A DNA stretch of 21,918 nucleotides from WYZ-LMO2 sp040514265 (GCA_040514265.1 JBEVCD010000037.1:1-21918), one strand, 5' to 3'. Counted from the stretch's first letter, positions 1-7,252 are shown. Translations and numbers: made by a program. Notes: generated by a model not told the origin, from the letters alone.

Positions 1-273
1 GTAATAGAAGGGAGCGCCGGGAACTACATCGGCGAGAAGATGAGCGGGGGGGAGATAGTGATAAAGGGTAACGCCGGCGACTTCGTCGGCACGGAGATGA
101 AGGGAGGGCGCATAGTCATCCACGGTTCGTGCGGCTTCGTCGGCGGCGACATGAAGGGCGGCGAGATACTCATCGGCGGCAGTTTCGAGCTCCTCCCGAG
201 CTTCCTGAAAACCGAGGACGGATGGGTCGGCGACGTGAACGTCAAGGGAGAGGGAAAGATAAAGCCCCTCTAA
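1..273 (+). CDS. fwdC: Formylmethanofuran dehydrogenase subunit C, C-terminal part (5' end outside window)
   Basis: Open from the window edge (frame 1) to TAA at 271-273, about 90 residues. It shows the repeated glycine pattern of the GXGXG beta-helix, for example GGEIVIKGNAGDFVG, then MKGGRIVIHG, then MKGGEILIGG. It ends with an LPSF...GWVGDVNVKGEGKI tail that resembles FwdC/FmdC rather than the GXGXG domain of glutamate synthase. FwdC is a structural subunit of the enzyme that interconverts CO2 and formylmethanofuran, the C1 entry or exit step of the reductive acetyl-CoA pathway. The next gene starts about 10 bp downstream. Only the C-terminus is visible, so a stand-alone GXGXG protein is the main alternative. 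Confidence 0.75.
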   Translation, partial: VIEGSAGNYIGEKMSGGEIVIKGNAGDFVGTEMKGGRIVIHGSCGFVGGDMKGGEILIGGSFELLPSFLKTEDGWVGDVNVKGEGKIKPL

Positions 274-283
274 TTTTTTGAGC

Positions 284-1153
284 ATGCTGCTCAGAGTAGC
301 CCACACGCCGGATGCGGATGACGCCTTCATGTTCTACGCGCTCGCAGCCAAAAAACTGGACACGTGGCTTGAAATCGAGCACGTGGTAGAGGATATAGAA
401 ACGTTGAACAGGAAAGCTCTCGAAGGTGTTTACGAGGTCACGGCGATCTCTGCTCACGCCTACGCTTACGTCTGCGACAGGTATCGAATTCTCGCAACCG
501 GGGCGAGCGTCGGTGACGGCTACGGACCGATAGTCGTTGCTAAGGAGCGCTTGGATCTTAGAGGCAAGAGGATAGCCGTCCCGGGGCGCTATACGACTGC
601 CTACCTGCTCTTAAGGCTTGCGGTTCCCGAGTTCGAGGCGGTCGAGATGAGGTTCGACGAAGTCATCGATGCAGTCGTGAGCGGCGAGTGCGACGCAGCC
701 TTACTGATTCACGACGCCCAGCTCGGCTACAAGGATGTTGGACTGGTTAAGGTCCTCGACCTCTGGGAATGGTGGAACTCCCGCTTTTCTCTGCCCTTAC
801 CGCTCGGTCTCAACGCGATAAGGAGGGACGTCGACGCCGAAGTGGCGAGGGAGTTTCTGAGGTGTATGAAAGAGAGCGTGGACTACGCTCTGAGGAACGT
901 CGATGAGGCTCTGGAGTATGCGATGAAGTACTCGCGCCTCGATAAGGAGAGGACGAGGAAGTTCGTCCTGATGTACGTCAACGATTACACGAGGGAGATG
1001 CCGGAAAGCGTCGTCAGAGCTCTTGAGACCCTATACGGCGAGGCGGAAAAGTTTCTCGGCAAAAAGCCACCGCTCGACGTACTTAGGATAGGTGGAGTCG
1101 ACTCGCAAACCGGATGCCAGCAAAACCCGCATTCTGACTTCAACGGTTGTTAG
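284..1153 (+). CDS. mqnD: MqnD-like 1,4-dihydroxy-6-naphthoate synthase (futalosine menaquinone pathway)
   Basis: About 289 residues. The N-terminus RVAHTPDADDAFMFYAL is characteristic of the MqnA/MqnD periplasmic-binding-like fold. Other family features are the SAHAYAYV segment, GYGPIVVAK, and the motif LRGKRIAVPGRYTTAYLLLRL. In the futalosine route MqnD releases dihydroxynaphthoate from cyclic dehypoxanthinyl futalosine, a cytosolic step toward menaquinone. I chose ATG 284 over the in-frame TTG at 278, because it leads directly into the conserved strand. No clear promoter lies in the 10-bp gap after fwdC, so the two are probably co-transcribed. The last 15 or so residues, after VLRIGG, are cysteine- and asparagine-rich, unlike the rest, and border a decayed region. 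The C-terminus may therefore be altered. MqnA is the alternative assignment. Confidence 0.75.
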   Translation: MLLRVAHTPDADDAFMFYALAAKKLDTWLEIEHVVEDIETLNRKALEGVYEVTAISAHAYAYVCDRYRILATGASVGDGYGPIVVAKERLDLRGKRIAVPGRYTTAYLLLRLAVPEFEAVEMRFDEVIDAVVSGECDAALLIHDAQLGYKDVGLVKVLDLWEWWNSRFSLPLPLGLNAIRRDVDAEVAREFLRCMKESVDYALRNVDEALEYAMKYSRLDKERTRKFVLMYVNDYTREMPESVVRALETLYGEAEKFLGKKPPLDVLRIGGVDSQTGCQQNPHSDFNGC

Positions 1154-1215
1154 CTCTCACATTCTCTTCCCTACTAAGGCTTCTGTAGTATCTCGCATCT
1201 TCTCTCACAAAATCC

Positions 1216-1492
1216 CTATTCGACGAGGGGTTGGAGGTGGGTCTTTATGAACCTGTGCTGTACTGCCCTGAGCTTGTAAACCTCATCCTCATCCATTCGC
1301 TGCACTGCCCTTATCTCCCTCTCAGCGAGCTTTGACATGAAAGCGATCCCCACTGCTATGTGGTCGGCATGCAAATCAGAAACCTCGAAGCCGTGATTCC
1401 CTGAGATTTCTGACGATCTCGGAGCTCAGAGAGAGGTCGATTTCACCAAACTTGGATATTATTTCTCTGCAGTCAATTTGAAAGTGCTGCAT
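1216..1492 (-). pseudogene. Frameshifted remnant of a TorD/NarJ-type molybdoenzyme chaperone
   Basis: Reading the minus strand from ATG 1492, with an SD-like GGGAGAG about 9 nt upstream, gives MQHFQIDCREIISKFGEIDL and then SLSSEIVRNLRE, before the frame runs into a stop at 1376-1378. From about 1425 the neighbouring frame continues with HGFEVSDLHADHIAVGIAFM, an E-rich helix, and RAVQHRFIKTHLQPLVE, ending at TAG 1216-1218. The ADHIA...FM and Q.RFI..HL.P signatures are those of the TorD family, which folds and protects molybdopterin enzymes before export. The product would be about 90 residues against roughly 200 in the family. It needs one frameshift, and the N-terminal part and the last helices are missing, so it is a relic. 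The order of the sequence elements is seen directly; the family assignment is by motif. Confidence 0.65.
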
Positions 1493-1515
1493 GAACTTTC
1501 GCTCTCCCTATTTTG

Positions 1516-1630
1516 CTACCACCACATCTCGAACTTCTTCCTTCCCGTTTTCTCAACTCTCACTGGTATGAAGCTGCGCTGCTCCTATCCAGCTGAGCAG
1601 TGGCCAGTTGTCGAGCGTTGGATAAACCAT
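1516..1630 (-). pseudogene. Decayed 3' end of a gene upstream of the torD-like remnant
   Basis: Two minus-strand frames join into coding-looking text. From ATG 1630 one reads MVYPTLDNWPLLSWIG. After a frame change near 1575-1585 the text continues as RSFIPVRVEKTGRKKFEMWW and ends at TAG 1516-1518, 24 nt before the torD-like ATG. This is the geometry of two consecutive genes in an operon. Because TorD chaperones usually accompany a molybdoenzyme, this may be the tail of one of its subunits. I do not recognise the family, and the fragment is too short to decide. Confidence 0.35.
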
Positions 1631-1669
1631 TCCCGAAGGTTAAGGCGATCCTCAAATCGGCAAAAAGAC

Positions 1670-2320
1670 TTAGAGGATGAGGTGCCTCATGTTTAGGGAG
1701 TAGTAGATGAAATCAGCACCGAAGATCGCTACGAGGATGGCAAGGGCTAGGAGCACAGTTCTGTAGACCTTCACCATCCCCGCGCTGAAGGATGCGACGC
1801 TAGCTACGAACGTCAGCCAAGCGAAGTCCAGCCAGACGTGGGAAATGTAAAGCACAGCAATACCGGCGTAGCCGGCGAGCATAACAGCTTCAGCCACGAG
1901 GGCTGCGCCGATCGTAGCCCACCAGGCGATGAAGAAGGGGTTGAGGAGGGTCAAAGCAACGCCAGCAAGCAGCGGGGAGCGCTGCGAGTCTCTTGCCTCT
2001 ACATCACCGAAAGCGCTCTTAGCTGTAAGGTAAGCGAAGAACAGCAGCATAGCTCCGCCGGCGAAGCTCATGAACTTCACGAAGGACTCGCTCTGCACGA
2101 AGCTGAGTACTCCGGCTGCCAGAAGCAGGACGAGCGGTAGCTCGACGATCGTATGTCCTACACTGACCATGAATCCGCCTTTCCACCTTCTCCTCACTCC
2201 GCTGGCTGCGGCTACGGCTGTGAGAGGACCCGGACTCATGGCTCCGGAGGCGCTTATGGTCGCAACTTTCAATGCGAACGTCAGCGTATCAATCCCCTCC
2301 TCCTGAGCTCTTCGTAGCAC
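1670..2320 (-). CDS. LysE/RhtB-type amino-acid exporter family membrane protein
   Basis: 216 residues from GTG 2320. The N-terminal ATISASGAMSPGPLTAVAAASG carries the SPGP signature of the LysE superfamily. It is followed by about six hydrophobic segments, a central hydrophilic loop (DVEARDSQRS) and the LLNPFFIAWWATIG segment also typical of the family. Members export amino acids or other small metabolites; the substrate cannot be read from sequence. It is last in the operon and overlaps the end of the ASCH gene by 40 bp. GTG 2320 has GAGG just upstream and is the best ordinary start. A strong GGAGGAGGGG lies further inside, just before an in-frame ATT at 2293, so the true start could be shorter. 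Confidence 0.8.
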   Translation of the reverse strand: MLRRAQEEGIDTLTFALKVATISASGAMSPGPLTAVAAASGVRRRWKGGFMVSVGHTIVELPLVLLLAAGVLSFVQSESFVKFMSFAGGAMLLFFAYLTAKSAFGDVEARDSQRSPLLAGVALTLLNPFFIAWWATIGAALVAEAVMLAGYAGIAVLYISHVWLDFAWLTFVASVASFSAGMVKVYRTVLLALAILVAIFGADFIYYSLNMRHLIL

Positions 2321-2817
2321 TTCCTCAGGACTTTTCTGACAACTCCTCGCTTTCTCCAGCCCCCGAGTCTGGCTGCAACCTTGCGGATACTTCCGTACTT
2401 TAAAAACATTTCGAGCAGTCTCCTTTCGTCGTCGCTAAGTTCGAGCTCCCTGAGCGCGAGCTTCGCGACCTCTTCCAGATCCGCGTCCCCGTAATAGAAG
2501 TTCCTCGGGTCCGCAGCCTCCATCGGCTCGAATTCGAACTTTACAACGTAAACCTCGCCGTCGTAGCCGAGTCTCTTCAGCTCGGCGAGGAGCTCTTCTC
2601 TACTGCTGAAGCCGTCGAGTATCGCGTCCTCTTCGCTCAGCTCGTCGATCTTCTTCTTCTCAACGCTTAAAATTCTGGCTTTCCCTATTATCTTCCCGCC
2701 CGAGTGGACATAAACTTCGTCGCCCTCTCGGAGCTTGACCCACTTCCTTATCGTCGCCCTCTTCCTGCCACTCAGAATTAGCTCCGCGTACTTTCCATCG
2801 AATTCGAGGTGTTTCAT
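2281..2817 (-). CDS. ASCH-domain protein with C-terminal helix-turn-helix
   Basis: 178 residues. Residues 1-105 form an ASCH domain: MKHLEFDGKYAELILSGRKR, then TIRKW, LREGDEVYVHSGGKIIGKARI and later DGEVYVVKFEF. ASCH is a PUA-like beta-barrel thought to bind RNA or modified nucleosides. After a linker containing DPRNFYYG, residues 125-178 look like a helix-turn-helix (LSDDERRLLEMFLKYGSIRK, VAARLGG, RGLIR). The start codon overlaps the stop of the radical SAM gene (ATGA at 2814-2817), which implies translational coupling. The target is unknown. A role in RNA or tRNA handling, or as a sensor-regulator, are both compatible with the domain pair. Confidence 0.8.
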   Translation of the reverse strand: MKHLEFDGKYAELILSGRKRATIRKWVKLREGDEVYVHSGGKIIGKARILSVEKKKIDELSEEDAILDGFSSREELLAELKRLGYDGEVYVVKFEFEPMEAADPRNFYYGDADLEEVAKLALRELELSDDERRLLEMFLKYGSIRKVAARLGGWRKRGVVRKVLRKCYEELRRRGLIR

Positions 2818-3956
2818 GCCACGCCCACCACTATACCGTCTTTTGTCGAGACGACCTCGAACTCCACGTAATCTCCGATCGGCTTGTCTGTGTAAACGGC
2901 TACGCTCCTGTTTCGGGAAACGACCAGCTTCTCCCCGATCATCCGCCCGTTCGCAACTATTCTGCCTCTCGCGACCTCGCCCTTCTTAAAGGGGTTGGGC
3001 AGTCTGGGTCTTTTTTCCATCCCGAAGTCCTCCGGCTTCAGGATGAGCTTGATTCCGTACTCCCTTTCGAGCTCGGACAGTTTTGAGTAAAACTCACGGA
3101 AGGACATGCTCTTTCCGACCTTCCTGCCGTAGCGGTAGGGGATGTACTTCTGAATTCCGAGCGGCGGATACCTCTTGCCAGCCCCGACTTCGAGGGCGAA
3201 CTCCACTATCTTCGGAATCTCCTCGTCGTTGTATCCCGGAACCCATACCGGAGCTACGAGAAGGTCTATCTTGCTGTTCGCTATGAGTTCGGCGACTTCG
3301 AGCACTTTTCTGAGCGGGTAGTGCTTTCCGTGGAGGATCTTAGCCTTCTCCTCGCTGAGAGCACTTATGGATAAGTTTATGCGTGTTACGTTTCCTTCGA
3401 GCGCGTTTATTCGCTCCTCGTTCAGCGGAACTCCGTTGCTCTGCATCGATACGACGCTTACCTCCCTTATCTCCCACACCCTCTCGGCGAGGTATTCAAG
3501 GTAGGGGTAAAGCGCCGGCTCGCCCTGGGCGTCGAGGTGAATCTCCACGCCGTCACCCTTGAACTCCGCGACCTTCGAGAGTTCCTCGAGTATGTAGTCA
3601 GGGTCCACTATGAAGTCCGTCTGTCGGGTCTTGCTGCCCCTCCCCTCGTCCACGCTGCAGAATATGCAGCTGAGGTTGCAGCCGGTTATGCAGCGAACCT
3701 GCAGGAGGTTCGTCCCCCTGTCGATTATCCCGAAAGCCGAGTGTCCGAGCAGGGGAATTCCGCTCTCCTTGGTTATGAAGACGAGCTCCCTCCTCGTTAT
3801 TCTGTGCAGAATCCTCTTCTCGTCGCTGAACGATATTATGTGCTCTCTGCTGTGCCTCCTGAGCAGATCCTCGTATCTCCTCTTTGGTATCCTTATCTCA
3901 ACTATGTCTCTCAGAACGAAGACCACATCGTTTCCATCGACGTACTCCCTGATCAT
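2814..3956 (-). CDS. Radical SAM enzyme of uncharacterised archaeal family (COG2100-like)
   Basis: 380 residues from ATG 3956. The radical SAM cluster motif is CNLSCIFC (Cys93, Cys97, Cys100 as CX3CX2C), preceded by another cysteine at 89. The segment HLDAQGEPALYPYL fits the GE/GGEP S-adenosylmethionine site. The C-terminal 60 residues (GEVARGRIVANGRM, then VSRNRSVAVYTDKPIGDYVEFEV) form a TRAM-like beta domain, often RNA-binding. The N-terminal 80 residues are a family-specific extension. I chose ATG 3956 because it overlaps the TGA of the upstream gene as ATGA and has AAGGAAAGG in front; GTG 3974 would add six residues. The substrate is unknown. The TRAM-like tail and the ASCH neighbour hint at RNA modification, which is inference. 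Confidence 0.8.
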   Translation of the reverse strand: MIREYVDGNDVVFVLRDIVEIRIPKRRYEDLLRRHSREHIISFSDEKRILHRITRRELVFITKESGIPLLGHSAFGIIDRGTNLLQVRCITGCNLSCIFCSVDEGRGSKTRQTDFIVDPDYILEELSKVAEFKGDGVEIHLDAQGEPALYPYLEYLAERVWEIREVSVVSMQSNGVPLNEERINALEGNVTRINLSISALSEEKAKILHGKHYPLRKVLEVAELIANSKIDLLVAPVWVPGYNDEEIPKIVEFALEVGAGKRYPPLGIQKYIPYRYGRKVGKSMSFREFYSKLSELEREYGIKLILKPEDFGMEKRPRLPNPFKKGEVARGRIVANGRMIGEKLVVSRNRSVAVYTDKPIGDYVEFEVVSTKDGIVVGVA

Positions 3957-4159
3957 AACCTTTCCTTCAGCCACCTCTCACCCTTTTCGGTCAGCGAAAA
4001 GACTTCCCCCTTTCCCTCCACGAAACCCTCAGCTACGAGCCTCTCGATCAGATTCCTCGCCAAGTTTTTCGGTATCCTCGTCCTTTTGACTATCTCTTCC
4101 AGCCTCCTTTCCTCCGAAGCCAGCAGTTCGAGGATCCTTGCAGCCTGGTTCGAGATCAT
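3953..4159 (-). CDS. Small winged-helix DNA-binding protein
   Basis: 68 residues from ATG 4159: MISNQAARILELLASEERRL, then EEIVKRTRIPKNLARNLIERL, then VAEGFVEGKGEVFSLTEKGE. This is a compact winged helix with a recognition helix (KNLARNLIERL) and a wing ending in the usual LTEKGERWL. The reading frame is open further upstream, but that part is rich in Cys/Ser/Pro and overlaps tgtA, so it is not used. It is first in the four-gene operon and starts 27 bp from a TATA-like element, so it may be leaderless. It probably regulates its own operon or tgtA (inference from position). Confidence 0.7.
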   Translation of the reverse strand: MISNQAARILELLASEERRLEEIVKRTRIPKNLARNLIERLVAEGFVEGKGEVFSLTEKGERWLKERL

Positions 4160-4179
4160 CGTAGAACTTTCGAGGCTAA

Positions 4180-4192
4180 GGTTAAAAATACC
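4180..4192. promoter_or_regulatory. Shared bidirectional TATA-like element
   Basis: The sequence gttaaaaatac lies between divergent starts. Its centre (about 4186) is 24 bp from the tgtA ATG at 4210 and 27 bp from the winged-helix ATG at 4159. There is no room for a second core promoter in the 50-bp gap. One AT box therefore probably serves both directions, or two opposing complexes compete for it. Transcripts in both directions would be leaderless. Confidence 0.5.
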
Positions 4193-4209
4193 ATCGCAGA
4201 GCTGTGCCG

Positions 4210-5655
4210 ATGCGCTTCGAGATAGTGGACAAGGATGCGATGGGCAGGATATGCCGCATAGACACGCCGCATGGCAGAATTGAGACTCCAGCCCTGCTGC
4301 CCGTCGTAAATCCCAACATCCCACTCATAGACGCTTCCGAGCTCGTGGACTTCGGAGCTGAAGCCATCATAACGAACTCCTACATCCTCTACAGAACGGC
4401 TCGCGAGGAGGTCTTAACCAGAGGGCTTCACCGCTTCCTCGGCGTCGACGTGCCTGTTATGACCGACAGCGGGAGCTACCAGCTGATGGTCTACGGCGAT
4501 GTCGAGGTAAGCAACGCCGAAATAGTCAGGTTTCAGCTCGAAATAGGTTCGGACATGGTCGTCCCCCTCGACATCCCGACGCCGCCGGATGCGGAGATGA
4601 AAACGGCTGAGAAGGACTGGGAAGAAACCGTAAGGAGGGAAAGGGAAGCCAGAGAACTCGTAACCGACAGGCTGCTCGTGCTCCCCGTTCAGGGCTCTAC
4701 GATACCCGAGCTGAGGAGGAGAGCTGCGAGGGAGGCGAAAGAGATAGGAGGAGACATCTACGCAATCGGCGCCGTCGTGCCACTCTTAGACACTTACCGC
4801 TTCGCCGACGTGGCGAGGATAGTCCTCGAAGTTCGCAGCGTTCTGCGCGTGGAGCCGGTGCACCTCTTCGGCTGCGGACACCCGATGGTCTTCGCGATGG
4901 CTGTAGCCATGGGCTGCGACCTCTTCGACTCCGCAGCCTACGCGCTCTACGCCAAAGACGACCGCTACATGACCGTTCACGGGACGAAGAAACTATCCGA
5001 AATGGGCTACCTGCCGTGCAGCTGTCCGGTGTGCAGCAAGTACAGCGTCGAAGAGCTCAGAGAGATGGAGAAAGCCGAGAGGGAAAGGCTCCTGGCTGAG
5101 CACAACCTTTACGTTAGCTTCGAAGAGATCAGGAACGTAAAGCAGGCTATAAAGGAGGGTTCACTCTTCGAGCTCGTCGAAAAGAGGGTCAGAGCTCACC
5201 CCTACCTGCTCGCCGGCTGGAGGATGCTGAGGAGATACTGGAAGATCCTGGAAGAGGCTGACCCGAGGGCTAAGAGGCGCTTCCTATACTGCGGAATCGA
5301 GAGTCTCTACAGACCGGCTGTGAGGAGGCACATCGAGGCTATGAAGAATGTCGAGTTCGGAAAGGTCGTTACGGTATCCACAGACTTAGGAACGGTCGCC
5401 GATGTGTACCTCCGCCCGGTCTTCGGGCCAGTTGCAGCCGAACTCATGGAGAGTTATCCCGCCGGACATGCGGAGATGCCGGAGGCTGAGCTGATGGAGG
5501 AGGAAGCCATACTGGTTGCGGTGGAAGCTCTCAGAGAGCTTATGCTCAGCAGGAGCGACTTGAAGTTCATCGTCTACGCCGACGAGTTCTGGGCGAAGTA
5601 TCTGCGCGACCTGCCGCCAAACGGTGAGCTGCATGTTCTATCAGGAAAAGCGTGA
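4210..5655 (+). CDS. tgtA: Archaeosine tRNA-guanine transglycosylase, short form
   Basis: 481 residues. It exchanges guanine-15 in the tRNA D-loop for preQ0, the first tRNA-level step of archaeosine synthesis. Visible catalytic elements are MTDSGSYQ (Asp86, general acid/base position) and GCDLFDSAAY (Asp240, nucleophile position). The zinc site begins CSCPVC (Cys270, Cys272, Cys275). The substrate-loop segment PVQGST and the GxGHP stretch FGCGHP are also present. ATG 4210 is preferred over GTG 4204 because it lies 24 bp from the TATA element and begins MRFEIVDKDAMGR as homologues do. Archaeal TGTs of about 580 residues end in a PUA domain. This one stops earlier and appears to lack it, while the downstream arcS has one. 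It overlaps arcS by 23 bp. Confidence 0.92.
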   Translation: MRFEIVDKDAMGRICRIDTPHGRIETPALLPVVNPNIPLIDASELVDFGAEAIITNSYILYRTAREEVLTRGLHRFLGVDVPVMTDSGSYQLMVYGDVEVSNAEIVRFQLEIGSDMVVPLDIPTPPDAEMKTAEKDWEETVRREREARELVTDRLLVLPVQGSTIPELRRRAAREAKEIGGDIYAIGAVVPLLDTYRFADVARIVLEVRSVLRVEPVHLFGCGHPMVFAMAVAMGCDLFDSAAYALYAKDDRYMTVHGTKKLSEMGYLPCSCPVCSKYSVEELREMEKAERERLLAEHNLYVSFEEIRNVKQAIKEGSLFELVEKRVRAHPYLLAGWRMLRRYWKILEEADPRAKRRFLYCGIESLYRPAVRRHIEAMKNVEFGKVVTVSTDLGTVADVYLRPVFGPVAAELMESYPAGHAEMPEAELMEEEAILVAVEALRELMLSRSDLKFIVYADEFWAKYLRDLPPNGELHVLSGKA

Positions 5656-7156
5656 CGGTTACGCAAGGATAGGGAGGATAGACGGTAGAAAGACTCCCAC
5701 AATGCTCGAAATTCCGCACGACGAGCTTGTGAAGAACATAGACTTCGGGGTGGCACCCTACGCGGCGAAGTTCTTCGTGGATGTTAGCGAGGAGCTCCTT
5801 CCGAAGGGAGAGATAGCTGTCCTCTCCGGCTTGACCTCGCTGCATCCGAGGCAAATAGTCAGAGCTTTCGAGGAAGTCAGGGGAAGAGTCGTATACTGCC
5901 CCGCAGCCGCGACGCCGGCGAACGCTGCGCTGCTGATATACCTCGGAGCCGACATACTCGACAACTTACTAGCCGTCGCGAAGGCTTACCAGGGTGTATT
6001 CTTCGCGGGCGATCTGGAAGTAGCTGTGAGCGAAGCCGAAGGTCTCTGCAGCTGCAGACACTGCGAGGAGCTGAGCAGGGAAAACGTAGCTAGGCATAAC
6101 ACCGAGGTTCTCAGGCAGGAAGTGGAGAAGTGCAGGCTGCTGATAGCCAGAGAAGAGCTCCGCAACTACGTGGAGGCGAAGGTTAAACTGAACCCGGAGC
6201 TGACAGCGGTTTTGCGAATACTGGACGCGGAAGGCAGCGTAGAACACTTTCCGCGTTTCAGGAGGTCGAGGTGTAACTTCTCAGCCCTGGAGAGTGCGAA
6301 CAGGTTCGAGGTGAGGTACTTCCTCAACAGGGTGGCTGAGGTCTACGAGCCGAAGACCAGAACTCTGCTGCTTCTGCCGTGCACGGCGAGGAAGCCTTAT
6401 CTGCTTTCGAAGACTCACAGAACTATCAGGAGCAGGGTAAACGTAGCTGTGAACGAGATAATCATTTCCTCACCCCTCGTCGTCCCGCGGGAGTTCGAAC
6501 TCGTTTATCCGGCTTGCAACTACGACACGCCGGTGACGGGTTACTGGAGCGAGGAGGAGATTTCGTTCGTCGCTTACTGGCTCAGGAGACTCGTAGAGAA
6601 GGGAGACTTCGAAAAGATAGTCGCGCACGTCGAGGGAGGATATAAAAAAGTCGTCGAGGCTGCGCTTAAGGACTTCGACGTCGTTTTTACTGTTGAAGAT
6701 AGCATAACGAGCAGCTCGTCGCTCGACAACTTGCGGAGGGAACTCGAAGACGAGGGATACGACTTCCGTAGAGAGATATTTCCAAGCGTCTCGCGCTACC
6801 AGTTCGGAGTCGAGCTAGGTGGTTCCGTGAGGGGGAGGTATCCGGAGCTCGAACTCTGGAGCGACGAAAGGGTCGCGAGGATAGAAGTTGGTTACGGAAG
6901 ACTCGACGTCTACGGCGAAGCGGTCGATAAGCTCATACGTGAGAAGGTCTACTGCGTCAGGATAGACGACTTCGAGCCTAAAGGCACCATATTCGCAGCC
7001 GGAGTCGTTGAGGCGGACGAGAGGATAAGACCGAACGACGTCGTCGTATTCTACTCGAACGAGCTCAGAGGCGTTGGAGTAGCGCTGATGAGCGGAAGGG
7101 AGATGGTCGAATCAGAAAAGGGCGCGGCTGTGAAGGTTAAGAGGGTGCTCAGGTAG
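5633..7156 (+). CDS. arcS: Archaeosine synthase (preQ0-tRNA amidotransferase/lyase family)
   Basis: 507 residues. It converts preQ0 at tRNA position 15 towards archaeosine, acting after TgtA. The N-terminal half is a degenerate TGT-like barrel (SGLTSLHPRQIVRAF, a CSCRHC cysteine cluster at 139-144) without the TGT catalytic aspartate motif. The middle has the ArcS signature LLPCTARKPYLLSKTHRTI (Cys250). The C-terminal 75 residues, from about GRLDVYGEAV onward, form a PUA domain ending VKVKRVLR. ATG 5633 follows a GGTGAG at 5623-5628; GTG 5624 is a possible earlier start. Overlap with tgtA means one operon for two successive steps on the same nucleotide. Confidence 0.9.
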   Translation: MFYQEKRDGYARIGRIDGRKTPTMLEIPHDELVKNIDFGVAPYAAKFFVDVSEELLPKGEIAVLSGLTSLHPRQIVRAFEEVRGRVVYCPAAATPANAALLIYLGADILDNLLAVAKAYQGVFFAGDLEVAVSEAEGLCSCRHCEELSRENVARHNTEVLRQEVEKCRLLIAREELRNYVEAKVKLNPELTAVLRILDAEGSVEHFPRFRRSRCNFSALESANRFEVRYFLNRVAEVYEPKTRTLLLLPCTARKPYLLSKTHRTIRSRVNVAVNEIIISSPLVVPREFELVYPACNYDTPVTGYWSEEEISFVAYWLRRLVEKGDFEKIVAHVEGGYKKVVEAALKDFDVVFTVEDSITSSSSLDNLRRELEDEGYDFRREIFPSVSRYQFGVELGGSVRGRYPELELWSDERVARIEVGYGRLDVYGEAVDKLIREKVYCVRIDDFEPKGTIFAAGVVEADERIRPNDVVVFYSNELRGVGVALMSGREMVESEKGAAVKVKRVLR

Positions 7157-7203
7157 CGTAACATTCATCACCGCTCAGCGGCGGGAGTACTCTTCATCGC
7201 AGA
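7146..7203 (-). ncRNA. Candidate C/D box guide sRNA
   Basis: On the minus strand the elements appear in the right order. A C-like box GCGATGA (7200-7194) deviates from RTGATGA at one base. A D' box CTGA is at 7178-7175, a perfect C' box GTGATGA at 7171-7165 and a perfect D box CTGA at 7152-7149. The D'-C' gap is 3 nt and the C'-D guide is exactly 12 nt, as in archaeal sRNAs; the C-D' guide is longer (15 nt). A TATA element centred at 7228 predicts a 5' end near 7203, three bases before the C box. The D-guide ATGTTACGCTAC is complementary to an RNA containing GCGUAACA. From memory this resembles the conserved 23S rRNA GTPase-centre segment. The RNA overlaps the arcS 3' end antisense. A weak terminal stem is the main doubt. 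Confidence 0.5.
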
Positions 7204-7220
7204 GCTCCTTTGTATTCGCA

Positions 7221-7235
7221 AATTTTTAAAATTTC
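7221..7235. promoter_or_regulatory. Palindromic TATA element driving RNAs in both directions
   Basis: aatttttaaaattt is nearly self-complementary and centred at about 7228. About 25 bp to the left lies the expected 5' end of the minus-strand C/D-like RNA (7203). About 25 bp to the right (7253) begins the plus-strand structured region. The 24-27 bp spacing is the same as that between TATA elements and starts elsewhere in the window. Confidence 0.5.
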
Positions 7236-7252
7236 GGGAAACATTCCACATG

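Larger units (their letters stand above)
1154..1669. other. 516-bp spacer without intact genes
   Basis: This is the stretch between the end of mqnD and the end of the LysE-type gene. It holds the two minus-strand gene relics described separately (1216-1492 and 1516-1630). I see no promoter, RNA gene or CRISPR repeat in the rest. A plus-strand reading frame at 1478-1696 has a composition unlike the neighbouring genes and lies opposite the relics, so it is not called. Confidence 0.6.

Noticed and set aside
1478..1696. Plus-strand reading frame of 72 codons
   Set aside because: It runs antisense to the two gene relics, begins with no promoter or SD, and its translation is Ser/Cys/His-rich without a recognisable fold.
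3537..4283. Long plus-strand frame opposite the radical SAM gene
   Set aside because: It mirrors codon structure of the real minus-strand gene with radical SAM motifs and has no start signal.
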